The notes under the pieces: model-generated
The model's input: the letters and a program-made list of their open reading frames with translations, nothing else
Database searches by the model: none
What the model was told of the DNA's origin: nothing
Translations under genes and position numbers: made by a program
Part shown: positions 1 to 8,412 of the stretch, piece after piece
Layout of the letters: each line of letters starts with the position of its first letter
How positions within the stretch are numbered: position 1 is the stretch's first letter
Assembly: GCA_023412275.1 (NCBI GenBank)
Contig: JAEYNY010000012.1
Span: 1-17,127 of the forward strand
Source of the DNA: Bacillota bacterium
Lineage (GTDB): Bacteria > Bacillota > Clostridia > Acetivibrionales > DSM-1351
Length of the DNA: 17,127 nt
Reading direction: 5' to 3'

Positions 1-232
1 TTCTTTGGCTAATGTAAGAATAGGAGTAAAATGAAAAAGAACGATTAGTACATATTAACTATGTTAATTTATTATAGAATGTAAACAGTTTCCATCTCAA
101 TATAAATCTTTTTGTTATTGGTATAAAATTTTGTAATTATTTTACCATATGATGAAAAAATAGTAAATTGATTATTTTGTTCTATATATTTGTATATATT
201 TTTTTTAACTTAGTTATAATAAATTTTTTTTA
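1..232. other. AT-rich non-coding tail downstream of the response regulator
   Basis: This stretch lies downstream of the minus-strand response regulator stop. It is extremely AT-rich with several T or A runs (for example around 201-208 and 224-230). I find no gene, no GC-rich hairpin and no clear terminator. A ribosome-binding-like AGGAG sits just before an ATG at 31, but that frame closes after five codons. Confidence 0.6.
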
Positions 233-1831
233 CTACATTTCGCTTCGATACTCCTTAGGAGTAATCCCTGTAGCTTTCTTAAAAATATAGCAGAAATAAT
301 GAGGATCGTTATACCCTACATTATAAGCAATTTCAGAGGATTTGAGAGAAGTAGTTTTTAAAAGCTCCATCGCTTTTTTTACTCTTACTTTTGTCAGGTA
401 TTCAATAAAATTTTCGCCTGCCTCCTGACTGAAAATGGTACTAAAATGACTTGGACTTACATTAACATATGATGCAACTGAAATTAGAGAAATATTTGAA
501 TTAGCAAAATTGTTATGTATATAATCCTTTGCTTTTTTAATAATACTATCATACTTTCTCTCCACCCTTGTATCCCTGAATTCCAAGATTACTTTTAAAG
601 TATATTCTGTTAATTCGCCAAATTTTTCTATAGAATCTATACTTGCAACAAAGCTTTCTAAATTTGTAACCCATGGTAATAGAGTTTCAATTTCTCCTCC
701 AAGTTCTTCAATAAACCTGGACGCACTTATTACCACATCCATGAATAAATAATGAATATACATGGGTGACTTCATCTCAATTTCATTCAGGTTATTAATG
801 AACTTATCTACAAAAAATCTAATATCGGATTTTAGACCACACTTAAAAAATTCGTAAGTATTATTCATGTCAATCTTAATAAAATCCTTTTTACTACCCA
901 TATCTGACTTTATATCGTTTATACCGAGAATCTTACGTTTTCCATATATATAACGGTAGTTTTTTATTTCATCAGCTTCTTTGTATGATTGCGTAATTCC
1001 TTGTATTCTTTCTCTTGCACCACCAATACTGATTCCCAGAATACATGATGTTTTCCTTTCCACTTCGTATTTCAGAGATTGAGCTAAACTGTAAGCAGCT
1101 TCTTCTATACTATGTAAATTGTCGCCTTTTATTATTACTATAATTTCTCCAAGCATTCTTCTGAATTTGATAATCTCACTGTTTTTGCTAACAATGTTAT
1201 CAATCAAAGCCTCTGCCTGCAGAACTTCAGTATACTCTCCTTCTGAAGCATTTTTTTTTGGCGTTTCCAACTCTAAAATTTCTACAATATAAAACTTAGA
1301 AATAATGTTTATATCTAAACTTTCACAATTATCTATAACTTCAACAGGAGGAACCATGCCTAATAAGAGCTCGCTTAAAAATTTATCCCTGAATAAAGGA
1401 GCATTTTCTGCAAGTTGTTTTTTTATTTTCTCGGCACTTTCTCTTTCTTGTTTTTCACTTATTATTAAGTTTTTAACTTTTTCAAGTGATTCAAGGAGGT
1501 CGTGGGCAGTCACAGGCTTCAGCAAGTATTCTGTTACCCCTATGCGCATTGCCTCCCTTGCAAAACCAAATTCGTCGTGTCCGCTTAGTATAATAATCTT
1601 GACCCAAGGCATATTTTTCCTGACTACCTGACTTAACTCCAAACCGTCCATAAAAGGCATTTTTATATCAGTAATTAATATGTCCGGCTTTATTTCCATA
1701 ATCAGTGGCAATGCAAATTCACCGTCAGGTGCTTCACCTGAAAATACAAAATCAGTTTGTTCCCAATTAATGCAATCCCTGATGCCATGACGAACTATAA
1801 CTTCATCATCCACAAGAAATATTTTATACAC
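233..1831 (-). CDS. YesN-type response regulator with AraC DNA-binding domain
   Basis: A 532-residue two-component response regulator that should bind DNA in the cytoplasm after phosphorylation by the neighbouring kinase. The N-terminal CheY-like receiver (about 1-120) has the acidic pair D8/D9, phospho-acceptor D55 in TDIKMP, S83 and K105 in the LLKP motif. The C-terminal 95 residues form an AraC helix-turn-helix pair, with the family signature IAYNVGYNDPHYFCYIFKK and the ending TGITPKEYR. The roughly 300-residue middle region is typical of YesN proteins and has no motif I can name. Translation starts at GTG (1829-1831), supported by AGAGGTGAT a few bases upstream. The kinase gene ends 71 bp upstream, so the two are probably co-transcribed. 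By position it probably controls the sugar transporter genes upstream of it. The family is certain; the target genes are inferred. Confidence 0.95.
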   Translation of the reverse strand: MYKIFLVDDEVIVRHGIRDCINWEQTDFVFSGEAPDGEFALPLIMEIKPDILITDIKMPFMDGLELSQVVRKNMPWVKIIILSGHDEFGFAREAMRIGVTEYLLKPVTAHDLLESLEKVKNLIISEKQERESAEKIKKQLAENAPLFRDKFLSELLLGMVPPVEVIDNCESLDINIISKFYIVEILELETPKKNASEGEYTEVLQAEALIDNIVSKNSEIIKFRRMLGEIIVIIKGDNLHSIEEAAYSLAQSLKYEVERKTSCILGISIGGARERIQGITQSYKEADEIKNYRYIYGKRKILGINDIKSDMGSKKDFIKIDMNNTYEFFKCGLKSDIRFFVDKFINNLNEIEMKSPMYIHYLFMDVVISASRFIEELGGEIETLLPWVTNLESFVASIDSIEKFGELTEYTLKVILEFRDTRVERKYDSIIKKAKDYIHNNFANSNISLISVASYVNVSPSHFSTIFSQEAGENFIEYLTKVRVKKAMELLKTTSLKSSEIAYNVGYNDPHYFCYIFKKATGITPKEYRSEM

Positions 1832-1902
1832 CTATATCACCTCTCTAACCGTTCTAAGTGCAATATTCCATTTTAAGATTTATAACACCTTCTTTTTACA
1901 AT

Positions 1903-3369
1903 TTAAATATTATAATGACGGTTTTGGGTGATTTTTGGGATACAAATAGTAAATTCACTTCCGACACCGTATTCACTTTTTACATCCAATCCGTATTCAG
2001 CCCCAAAATTCAGCTTAATTCTTTCATTTACATTAAATAACCCAAATCCTTTTTGCTCCATGGCATCTTCTTCCTTTGGCATTATAAAGAGCTTTTTAAT
2101 TTTTTCAATTTGTTCTTGATTCATTCCGATTCCGTTATCCTTTACCTTTAACAACACGTTATCTCCTTGACAGTAGCCCTCTATAATTATTTTTCCCATT
2201 CCCCTCTTGTTCTTTATTCCGTGATAAAGTGCGTTTTCAACTATAGGCTGAAGTGTAAGCTTTAGAATGCTACAGTTTTCAAGCTGCTCTGAAATATTTA
2301 TTTCATATTCCAGTATGTCCTGATATCGGTACTGTTGAATCTGGAGATAGCTCCTTATAAGCATCTCTTCTTCCTTAATACTTATATAATCATACCCCTT
2401 ACTTAAGGCAATCCTGAAAAATCTGGATAATGCACTTACCATCTGTATAACATCCTTGGTTTTGTTTCCTTCAGCCAACCATATAATGGTATCCAATGTA
2501 TTATAAAGAAAATGCGGATTTATCTGAGCCTGCATGAGCTTCAATTCGGTCTTTTTTAAATTTATTTGTTCCAGCTTCACATCTTCTACTAAACTGCCTA
2601 TTTTTTCAATCATTGTATTAAAGCTTGTCGCTAACATTGCTATCTCATCGCTTTCAGAATCCGGGACACGTGTAGTAAAATCTCCATTTCCAACTAACTT
2701 TGTTGATATACAGAGGTTTTTTATGGGCTTTGTAATACTGTGAGAAATAAACTCTACCAGTATAAGTGTTACTAGCAATAGTACGGCAAAAATTATACAT
2801 GTAAATGTAACATTTCTTTTTCTTTCCACTTCAATTTTATTATGTACCTTGTTCATTTGAAAGGTTTCAATATATACATATTTTTGTATGGCATCTGTAA
2901 TCATCGTTGTGGTAGTTCTGATATCATTATCAAGAATCATTAAATTCTTATCGTACTTAGGTCCGTCAGTTTCCATGTTCTCTTTAATAATTTCAGTACT
3001 GCGTTTAAGACTGTCAATATAATCTTTCATATATTTGGTAGTACTTTTATTTTCAGGCATTAAGGCGGACTTTCTTAAATATTTTACTTTGTTATATGCA
3101 TCTTCCAGTTTTCCTGAGATATCCTCCTTTCTGAAATTGCTTGACCCAATTACAATCTGATACATACTGTAATCATAATCATTTTTGAATTTCTGGGAGA
3201 AATCATTTGCAACGGATATGCTTTTATATATTGCATTGTAGTAATCCGAATATGTACCCACTTGGAAAATAAGATAAGAAACAAATGCCAAAAGTGGAAT
3301 AATGGCAATAAACATCAAAGCTCTCATCTTTGTTTTTAATGAAATGCCCAAATATTTTTTAATTTTCAT
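1903..3369 (-). CDS. YesM/LytS-type sensor histidine kinase
   Basis: A membrane sensor kinase of 488 residues, partner of the downstream YesN-type regulator. In order it has a short cytoplasmic start, a membrane segment (about 16-36), an extracellular sensor of about 150 residues, a second membrane segment (about 188-209), a HAMP domain (about 210-262), a His_kinase domain and an HATPase_c domain. The phospho-acceptor is H286 in QINPHFLYNTLD. The ATP-binding N-box is around N379 (PIVENALYHG), followed by DNGIG (411-415) and GFGLFNVNER (441-450). A start two codons upstream (3375) is possible, but AGGAG lies only 2 nt from that ATG and 8 nt from the ATG at 3369, so 3369 is preferred. Kinases of this class often sense extracellular sugars, sometimes with the cognate binding protein. 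The ligand is not visible here; an arabinose-containing sugar is inferred from the neighbours. Confidence 0.94.
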   Translation of the reverse strand: MKIKKYLGISLKTKMRALMFIAIIPLLAFVSYLIFQVGTYSDYYNAIYKSISVANDFSQKFKNDYDYSMYQIVIGSSNFRKEDISGKLEDAYNKVKYLRKSALMPENKSTTKYMKDYIDSLKRSTEIIKENMETDGPKYDKNLMILDNDIRTTTTMITDAIQKYVYIETFQMNKVHNKIEVERKRNVTFTCIIFAVLLLVTLILVEFISHSITKPIKNLCISTKLVGNGDFTTRVPDSESDEIAMLATSFNTMIEKIGSLVEDVKLEQINLKKTELKLMQAQINPHFLYNTLDTIIWLAEGNKTKDVIQMVSALSRFFRIALSKGYDYISIKEEEMLIRSYLQIQQYRYQDILEYEINISEQLENCSILKLTLQPIVENALYHGIKNKRGMGKIIIEGYCQGDNVLLKVKDNGIGMNQEQIEKIKKLFIMPKEEDAMEQKGFGLFNVNERIKLNFGAEYGLDVKSEYGVGSEFTICIPKITQNRHYNI

Positions 3370-3412
3370 AATCATTTCTCCTCTTATTTGTATCCCAAGC
3401 TTGAATGCACCA

Positions 3413-3450
3413 AAAGAGACAGTCTTACTTTTATAAAAGACTGTCTCTTT
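3413..3450 (-). terminator. Perfect 14-bp hairpin between transporter and kinase genes
   Basis: AAAGAGACAGTCTT (3413-3426) is mirrored exactly by AAGACTGTCTCTTT (3437-3450) around a 10-base loop. On the minus strand the stem is followed by only about four T residues, so it is probably a leaky terminator or an mRNA 3'-end stabiliser rather than a full stop. It would reduce kinase/regulator expression relative to the transporter. Confidence 0.6.
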
Positions 3451-3469
3451 CTATTTACTTTTTTAAATG

Positions 3470-4492
3470 CTATTTACTCTTTCTTTTTATTGATGCAAAT
3501 ATACTCTGCAGTATAATAAATATGCACAGGAGTGCTGCGATTGCAATCTTTGTCCACCATGAAGACAGCGTACCCTGAAATGTTATTATTGACTCTATTG
3601 TACCTTTTATCATTACTCCAAACAAACTGCCTATAACATTACCGACACCTCCTGTGAGAAGTGTCCCTCCGATTACAGCTGAAGCAATTGCATCCATTTC
3701 AAAACCCCTGGCCTGTTCAACAAAGCCTCCGCAGGAATTAAGAGCAAAGGCAAATCCTGCTAGAGCAGCAAGAAAACCATTAAGAGCATATACTTTGAGC
3801 TTTATTCTTCTGACGTTCAATCCCATCAGTAATGCAGATTGCTCATTTCCACCAACGGCGTAGATTGATCGACCAAACTTCGTGTATTTTAAAATAATAA
3901 AAGCAATTATTAAAACAGCAATGGCAAGAATTACACTTGGGTATATATAAGGATGTATTACTTTTCCCTTCTTTGTTACCGTTGAAATAAATGGTATATA
4001 TATTTTCGCATTTGCAATTCCAAGGAACGTTTTATTTGTAATCGTTATCATTTCGTCACTGATTATTGCTGTCATTCCTCTCGCAAAAAACAGACCTGCA
4101 AGTGTTACAATAAAGGGCTGGATGTTCAGATATGACACCAGGAACCCCTGTACAAGACCAAACACAACACCGACAATCAGAACAATTACAATGCTTACCC
4201 AGGCATCCATGCCTTTTTTCTCCATCATCCATGCAAGGAGCATACATGTCATTGCTATTACTGAGCCGATTGATATGTCTATACCCGCCGTAATCAATAC
4301 TATTGTCATACCCACAGCTGCAATAATCAGTCCGGCGTTACTTATAAACAGATTTAGAAAAACCTGCGGCTTTCCAAAACCTTTGTCTTGAAATATCACC
4401 ATGCCGGAAATATATAACACAAAAAATAATATAATAGTTACAAACAGCAAAAAGTTATTGCCGCTTAATTTGCTCCGTAAACTCTTTATCAT
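3470..4492 (-). CDS. Sugar ABC transporter permease, YjfF-like (BPD_transp_2)
   Basis: A 340-residue integral membrane subunit of a CUT2-class sugar importer, close in length to E. coli YjfF. Hydrophobic helices fill the chain. Family motifs include TAGIDISIGSVIAM near residues 67-80, LNIQPFIVTLAGLFFARGM near 122-140 and the conserved loop AVIGGTLLTGGVGNVIGS in the C-terminal third, which contacts the ATPase. It starts at ATG 4490-4492 and overlaps the previous permease by 4 bp (ATGA), with GAAGGTGA just upstream, so translation is coupled. It should form the membrane channel with the permease encoded immediately upstream. Substrate is inferred from the binding protein, which resembles the galactofuranose-binding protein YtfQ. 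Confidence 0.93.
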   Translation of the reverse strand: MIKSLRSKLSGNNFLLFVTIILFFVLYISGMVIFQDKGFGKPQVFLNLFISNAGLIIAAVGMTIVLITAGIDISIGSVIAMTCMLLAWMMEKKGMDAWVSIVIVLIVGVVFGLVQGFLVSYLNIQPFIVTLAGLFFARGMTAIISDEMITITNKTFLGIANAKIYIPFISTVTKKGKVIHPYIYPSVILAIAVLIIAFIILKYTKFGRSIYAVGGNEQSALLMGLNVRRIKLKVYALNGFLAALAGFAFALNSCGGFVEQARGFEMDAIASAVIGGTLLTGGVGNVIGSLFGVMIKGTIESIITFQGTLSSWWTKIAIAALLCIFIILQSIFASIKRKSK

Positions 4493-5541
4493 TGTGTCAC
4501 CTTCTCTCCAGCACCACTGATTTTTTGCTTTTGACTGAAATTTTTAAAGAACTTTTTAAATTGTTTTGATTGTAAGGATACAATTATAATTACAACTATT
4601 GCTTTATAAACAGGCAGCTGGTCTGCCGATACTCCCATTGAATAAAGTGAAGTAGACAATGCTTGTATGGTAATAGCACCTATAACACTGCCTGCCAACG
4701 AGAATTTTCCTCCGGCCAGGCTGTTACCCCCCAGTGCAACTGCAAGAATTGCGTCCATTTCCATATTCAGTCCCACGTTATTGGCGTCAATAGAATAAAT
4801 TCTGGATGTGGCTATTGTACCTGCTATACCTGAACACAAGCCGCAAAATGCGTAGGTTAAAAATATAATTAATGTCGAATTCAAGCCGATTAATCTACTA
4901 GCTTTTGCATTAATACCCACACTTTGAACATACATTCCAAGTGCCGATTTTCGTAGAAGAACTGAAGTCAGTATTACTACTGCTGCTGCTACAAAAATAG
5001 GTGTCGGCAATGGTACCCCTGGCAAGACAGAACCCAAATACTTAAAGTTTTTAACTTTTATGTAAAGTATATTTCCTCCTGTAATAAGCTGTGCAATACC
5101 TCTACCGGCAGTAAAAAGAATCAATGTCGCTACCATTGGCTGGATTTTCAGTTTTGCCACAAGGAAGCCGTTCCAAGCACCACAAGCGGTTGCAGCCGCA
5201 ATTCCTGCCAATACTGCCAGTACATAAGGTATATTATAAGCATCCCCAGTTCCCAATAAGAAACATGTCACCGCACCTGTTACTGCCATTACTGAACCCA
5301 CTGAAATGTCTGTTCCTGCAGAGGATGCCACACATACTGTCATACCTGCTGCAAGGATGATTAATTCACTTGAACGGTTTACTATATCTATGAGATACCC
5401 GTAAAGTACCCCTTTACTGTTAATGGAAATATTAAAAAAGTCCGGAGTTCTGATAAGATTTACAACCAATACTGCAAAGAGGCATACTAATGGCCAGAAC
5501 AGCCTGTATTTTGTTACTTTTTTAATCATTTGACTATTCAT
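4489..5541 (-). CDS. Sugar ABC transporter permease, YtfT-like (BPD_transp_2)
   Basis: A 350-residue membrane subunit of the CUT2 sugar importer, about the size of E. coli YtfT. It has a hydrophobic first helix (WPLVCLFAVLVVNLI), the family segment TDISVGSVMAVTGAV, the motif KIQPMVATLILFTAGRGIA and the coupling-loop sequence LAVALGGNSLAGG. GTG and ATG codons exist slightly upstream (5550, 5547), but a perfect AGGAGGTGAT lies over those codons and sits 8 nt before the ATG at 5539-5541. That ATG is therefore chosen. The start overlaps the last 8 bases of the ATPase gene and the downstream permease overlaps its stop, so the three transporter genes form one tightly coupled unit. Having two different permeases is the YtfT/YjfF arrangement rather than the homodimeric RbsC one. 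Confidence 0.93.
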   Translation of the reverse strand: MNSQMIKKVTKYRLFWPLVCLFAVLVVNLIRTPDFFNISINSKGVLYGYLIDIVNRSSELIILAAGMTVCVASSAGTDISVGSVMAVTGAVTCFLLGTGDAYNIPYVLAVLAGIAAATACGAWNGFLVAKLKIQPMVATLILFTAGRGIAQLITGGNILYIKVKNFKYLGSVLPGVPLPTPIFVAAAVVILTSVLLRKSALGMYVQSVGINAKASRLIGLNSTLIIFLTYAFCGLCSGIAGTIATSRIYSIDANNVGLNMEMDAILAVALGGNSLAGGKFSLAGSVIGAITIQALSTSLYSMGVSADQLPVYKAIVVIIIVSLQSKQFKKFFKNFSQKQKISGAGEKVTQ

Positions 5542-7066
5542 TAGCATCACCTCCTGCGATAACCTTCATAACCAGTTCCTGCGACAATTCACTTTCGTCA
5601 AGTTCTCCAACTTTTCTGCCGTCTCTCAGAACTGCCATTCTGTTAACGGTACGAAGCATTTCTTCTATTTCGGAAGAAATAAACATTACCGTCATTCCTT
5701 TACTTGCAAATTCAACAACGAGCTTTTGTATCTCCGTTTTTGTACCAACATCGATACCTCTTGTAGGTTCGTCGAGAATTAAAAAGTCGGGCTCCGTCAT
5801 AAGCCATCTACCCAGTATAACTTTTTGTTGATTGCCTCCGCTGAGCTGTTTTATAGGGGTCTCACGGCTTGCAGTTTTTATCTGAAGCATATTGATAAAC
5901 TTATCAGTAAGCTCCTCCTGCTCCTTTTTACTTATAAGTTTAAACATACCTCTCTTAGCTTGCAGAGCAAGTATCATATTTTCTCTTACAGATAAATCTG
6001 CTATGATTCCTTCTTCTTTTCTGTTTTCAGGGCAAAAAGCCATTCCAGCTTTCATTGAATCTATCGGTGCCTTAAAATTGCACTTTTCCCCGTTTACTTC
6101 CAGTTCTCCGCAATCTGCCTTATCTGCACCGTATATTACTCTTGCTAATTCTGAACGACCGGATCCTAAAAGGCCTGCAAGACCTATTACTTCACCTTTT
6201 TTGATTTCTAAATCAAAAGGTTTGATAGTTCCGGTGTGGCCCAATTCTTTTGCAGAGATAAAGTTCTCCTTCGTTGCTTTGATTTCCTCTTCCTTTGCTG
6301 CTTTTTTTATCAGAGCTAAATCATCAAATTCCTTACCCATCATTTTTGCGACCAGCTGAACTCTGGGTAGTTTTTCAACCTCATATTCGCCCACCAGACT
6401 GCCATTTCTCAAAACGGTAATCCTGTCACATACTGCATATACCTGTTCAAGAAAGTGTGTTACAAATATGATGCCTGTTCCCTGGGCCTTTAATTTTCTC
6501 ATTACCTCAAAAAGTTTTTCAACCTCATATTCATCCAAACTTGATGTAGGTTCATCCAATATAAGAACTTTCGAGGTAATGTCAACAGCTCTGGCAATAG
6601 CAACCATCTGCTGCATAGCTACCGAATAATTGTCCAGAGATTTTGTAACATCAATATCGATATTAAAATTTAATAAAATCTCTTTTGCTCTTTTATTAAT
6701 TGCTTTCCAATCAATACGCCCCGCTTTCTTAAGCTCCCTCCCTATAAAAATGTTTTCTGCTACTGAAAGGTTCGGGCATAAATTTATCTCCTGGTATACA
6801 GTACTGATTCCGTTTGCTTGTGCTTCCTGGGGAGATTTATTAATAACCGGATGATTTAAACCGTCTATAAGTATTTGACCTGATTCAAATTCTTCAACAC
6901 CTGTCAAAACTTTAATCAAAGTACTCTTTCCCGCACCATTTTCGCCCATAAGAGCATGAATTTCGCCGGTTCTCAATGTAAAATTCACATCGGACAGCGC
7001 TGTTACTCCGGGAAAAGTCTTGCAAATGTTTCTCATTTTAAGAACTTCATAACTTTCATTCCCCAC
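5534..7066 (-). CDS. Sugar ABC transporter ATPase, RbsA/MglA/YtfR family
   Basis: A 510-residue cytoplasmic ATPase with two fused ABC domains that powers the furanose-type importer. Domain 1 has Walker A GENGAGKST (about 41-49), Q-loop VYQE, the family's altered signature YSVAMQQ and Walker B KVLILDEPTSS. Domain 2 has the degenerate Walker A GLLGSGRSE, a proper signature LSGGNQQ and FLILDEPTRGIDVG; an imperfect second site is normal in this family. Sequence similarity to E. coli YtfR is evident throughout (for example GIGTVYQE-like and FVTHFLEQVY segments). A GTG at 7087 is in frame but has no ribosome binding site. The GTG at 7064-7066 has GGAG 7 nt upstream and matches the length of the YtfR N-terminus, so it is preferred. 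The gene lies downstream of a terminator-like hairpin that follows the binding-protein gene. Confidence 0.95.
   Translation of the reverse strand: MGNESYEVLKMRNICKTFPGVTALSDVNFTLRTGEIHALMGENGAGKSTLIKVLTGVEEFESGQILIDGLNHPVINKSPQEAQANGISTVYQEINLCPNLSVAENIFIGRELKKAGRIDWKAINKRAKEILLNFNIDIDVTKSLDNYSVAMQQMVAIARAVDITSKVLILDEPTSSLDEYEVEKLFEVMRKLKAQGTGIIFVTHFLEQVYAVCDRITVLRNGSLVGEYEVEKLPRVQLVAKMMGKEFDDLALIKKAAKEEEIKATKENFISAKELGHTGTIKPFDLEIKKGEVIGLAGLLGSGRSELARVIYGADKADCGELEVNGEKCNFKAPIDSMKAGMAFCPENRKEEGIIADLSVRENMILALQAKRGMFKLISKKEQEELTDKFINMLQIKTASRETPIKQLSGGNQQKVILGRWLMTEPDFLILDEPTRGIDVGTKTEIQKLVVEFASKGMTVMFISSEIEEMLRTVNRMAVLRDGRKVGELDESELSQELVMKVIAGGDANE
5546..5555 (-). promoter_or_regulatory. Consensus Shine-Dalgarno inside the ATPase 3' end
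   Basis: The minus strand reads AGGAGGTGAT, complementary to the 16S rRNA tail over ten bases, within the final codons of the ATPase gene. It fixes the start of the next permease at 5541 and not at the GTG (5550) or ATG (5547) that the site itself overlaps. Confidence 0.8.
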
Positions 7067-7112
7067 GCATCTTCTCCATCCTTTCACAATGACTTGCTGC
7101 AGTTAATCTTTT

Positions 7113-7157
7113 AAAAAAACAGGTGTGAAACAGTATTACATTCACACCTGTTTTTTA
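7113..7157 (-). terminator. Strong intrinsic terminator between binding protein and ATPase genes
   Basis: AAAAAACAGGTGTGAA (7114-7129) pairs perfectly with TTCACACCTGTTTTTT (7141-7156) around an 11-base loop. On the minus strand the GC-containing stem is followed by seven T residues (7119-7113). Its place inside an otherwise continuous operon suggests attenuation: most transcripts would stop after the solute-binding protein and a minority read into the ATPase and permeases. Confidence 0.85.
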
Positions 7158-7182
7158 TTAAATTACAACATAAGGATTTAAA

Positions 7183-8214
7183 TTAGTATTGACGATTTGG
7201 AAGCTCTTTTTCAGCTGTTTCAGCAGGGTACACTTTTTCATCAACATACTGGATCTTTTCAACTTTTTCGCCCTTCATAAGCTTTTTAGCAAGATCAGCT
7301 ACTCTTGGTCCGTGTAACGGATTGCATTCTACTGATACATTCATATCTCCGGCTATCATGGACTTGAATGCTGCTTTAACCGCATCAAAGGATACAATTG
7401 TTACATCTTTTCCAGGAACCTTTCCTGCAGCTTTTAAAGCATCAATTGCTCCAAATGCCATATTATCGTTCTGTGCTACAACTACATCTATGTCGTTGTA
7501 TTGTTTTAGAAAGGACTCCATAACTTCCTGTCCTTTTGCCTGAGTGAATTCTCCTGTCTGTTGTGCCAATACTTTAAAATTGCTGTATTTCTTTATTGTT
7601 TCACCGAAACCTTTTGTACGGCCTATTTCAGCAGAAGAACCTATTGTTCCCTGAAGAACTACAACATTTTGTGTATCGGTCTTGCCTTTTTCTTTTATGT
7701 AATTAGCCAACCATTCAGCTGCATTAACGCCTTCCTTCTGGAAGTCTGAACCAACCCAGCAGCTAAAGAGTGAGTCATCTGAAACCTTTATCATTCTATC
7801 AACGATTATTACAGGTATTCCTGCATCCTTTGCTTCACCTAATACAGTTTCCCATCCAGTTTCTGTAACAGGTGCTATTGCAATAACATCAACATCCTGT
7901 GATATAAAATCTCTTACTGCTTTAATCTGATTTTCCTGCTTTTGCTGTGCATCTGCAAAAATTAACTTAAAGCCGTTTTTTTCTGATAATGCAGATTTCA
8001 TGGATGCTGTGTTAGCTACACGCCAGTCGCTTTCAGCACCAACCTGTGAAAAACCTATAGTAATCAACTTATTGCTGTCTGAATCATTAGCAGCTGTAGA
8101 TGATTGGGCAGCCTGAGACGATTCAGAATCCTTTGAATCCGTACCAGCTGCTCCGCAACCTGCTGCCATTACCAATGAAAAGCACATTAGCAACGCAATT
8201 AACCTTTTTTTCAT
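7183..8214 (-). CDS. YtfQ-like sugar-binding lipoprotein of the ABC importer
   Basis: A 343-residue extracellular solute-binding protein. A lipoprotein signal (MKKRLIALLM...) ends in VMAAGC, giving lipidated C20, then a Ser/Asp/Ala-rich linker to about residue 50. The mature part is a Peripla_BP_4 (RbsB-like) fold. It matches E. coli YtfQ segment by segment: IGFSQVGAESDWR, QQKQENQIKAVRDFI, IAPVTETGWE, VLQGTIGSSAEIGRTKGF, GKEVMESF-like GQEVMESF and the NVSVE segment. YtfQ binds galactofuranose, and this family generally takes furanose forms. Next to an arabinofuranosidase, arabinofuranose is a reasonable guess, but that is inference. AGGAGG stands 8 nt before the ATG. The gene is first in the transporter operon and is followed by a strong hairpin, which explains how it could be made in excess over the membrane subunits. 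Confidence 0.93.
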   Translation of the reverse strand: MKKRLIALLMCFSLVMAAGCGAAGTDSKDSESSQAAQSSTAANDSDSNKLITIGFSQVGAESDWRVANTASMKSALSEKNGFKLIFADAQQKQENQIKAVRDFISQDVDVIAIAPVTETGWETVLGEAKDAGIPVIIVDRMIKVSDDSLFSCWVGSDFQKEGVNAAEWLANYIKEKGKTDTQNVVVLQGTIGSSAEIGRTKGFGETIKKYSNFKVLAQQTGEFTQAKGQEVMESFLKQYNDIDVVVAQNDNMAFGAIDALKAAGKVPGKDVTIVSFDAVKAAFKSMIAGDMNVSVECNPLHGPRVADLAKKLMKGEKVEKIQYVDEKVYPAETAEKELPNRQY

Positions 8215-8412
8215 TAACTATTCCTCCTATAATAAACTTTACTGCCGGTATTTTCCACCGACAAAACTATTTTATCAAAGCTGTTTATTTATCGAAACAG
8301 AATATATTAAGAGTTTTTTATAATAATTTATTAAGTAAAGTATTAATTCAAATAACCATATAGAAAAGTTGATTTTTTTATTAATTATGTTGAATAATTT
8401 ATTAAACCTAAA
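8215..8412 (-). promoter_or_regulatory. Upstream region of the transporter operon
   Basis: This 198-bp AT-rich gap between the regulator gene and the binding-protein gene must hold the transporter operon promoter unless it is read through from the regulator. I see no terminator behind the regulator and no convincing pair of -35 and -10 boxes; the best TTGAAT lacks a good partner. Visible structures are a 6-bp inverted repeat AATTAT/ATAATT with 5-base spacer (8383-8399), another CTGTTT/AAACAG with 8-base spacer (8281-8300), and AGGAGG (8223-8228) serving the lipoprotein gene. Confidence 0.45.

Noticed and set aside
31..48. AGGAG followed by ATG on the plus strand near the left edge
   Set aside because: The frame closes after five codons (MKKND) and nothing downstream continues it; too short to support as a gene.
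5892..6359. 155-codon plus-strand open frame
   Set aside because: It lies entirely within the ATPase gene on the other strand, whose family motifs are unmistakable. The opposite frame shows no recognisable motif or ribosome binding site.
8281..8300. CTGTTT/AAACAG inverted repeat as a catabolite (cre) site
   Set aside because: The arms are too short and the core length and central CG placement do not fit the 14-bp cre consensus.
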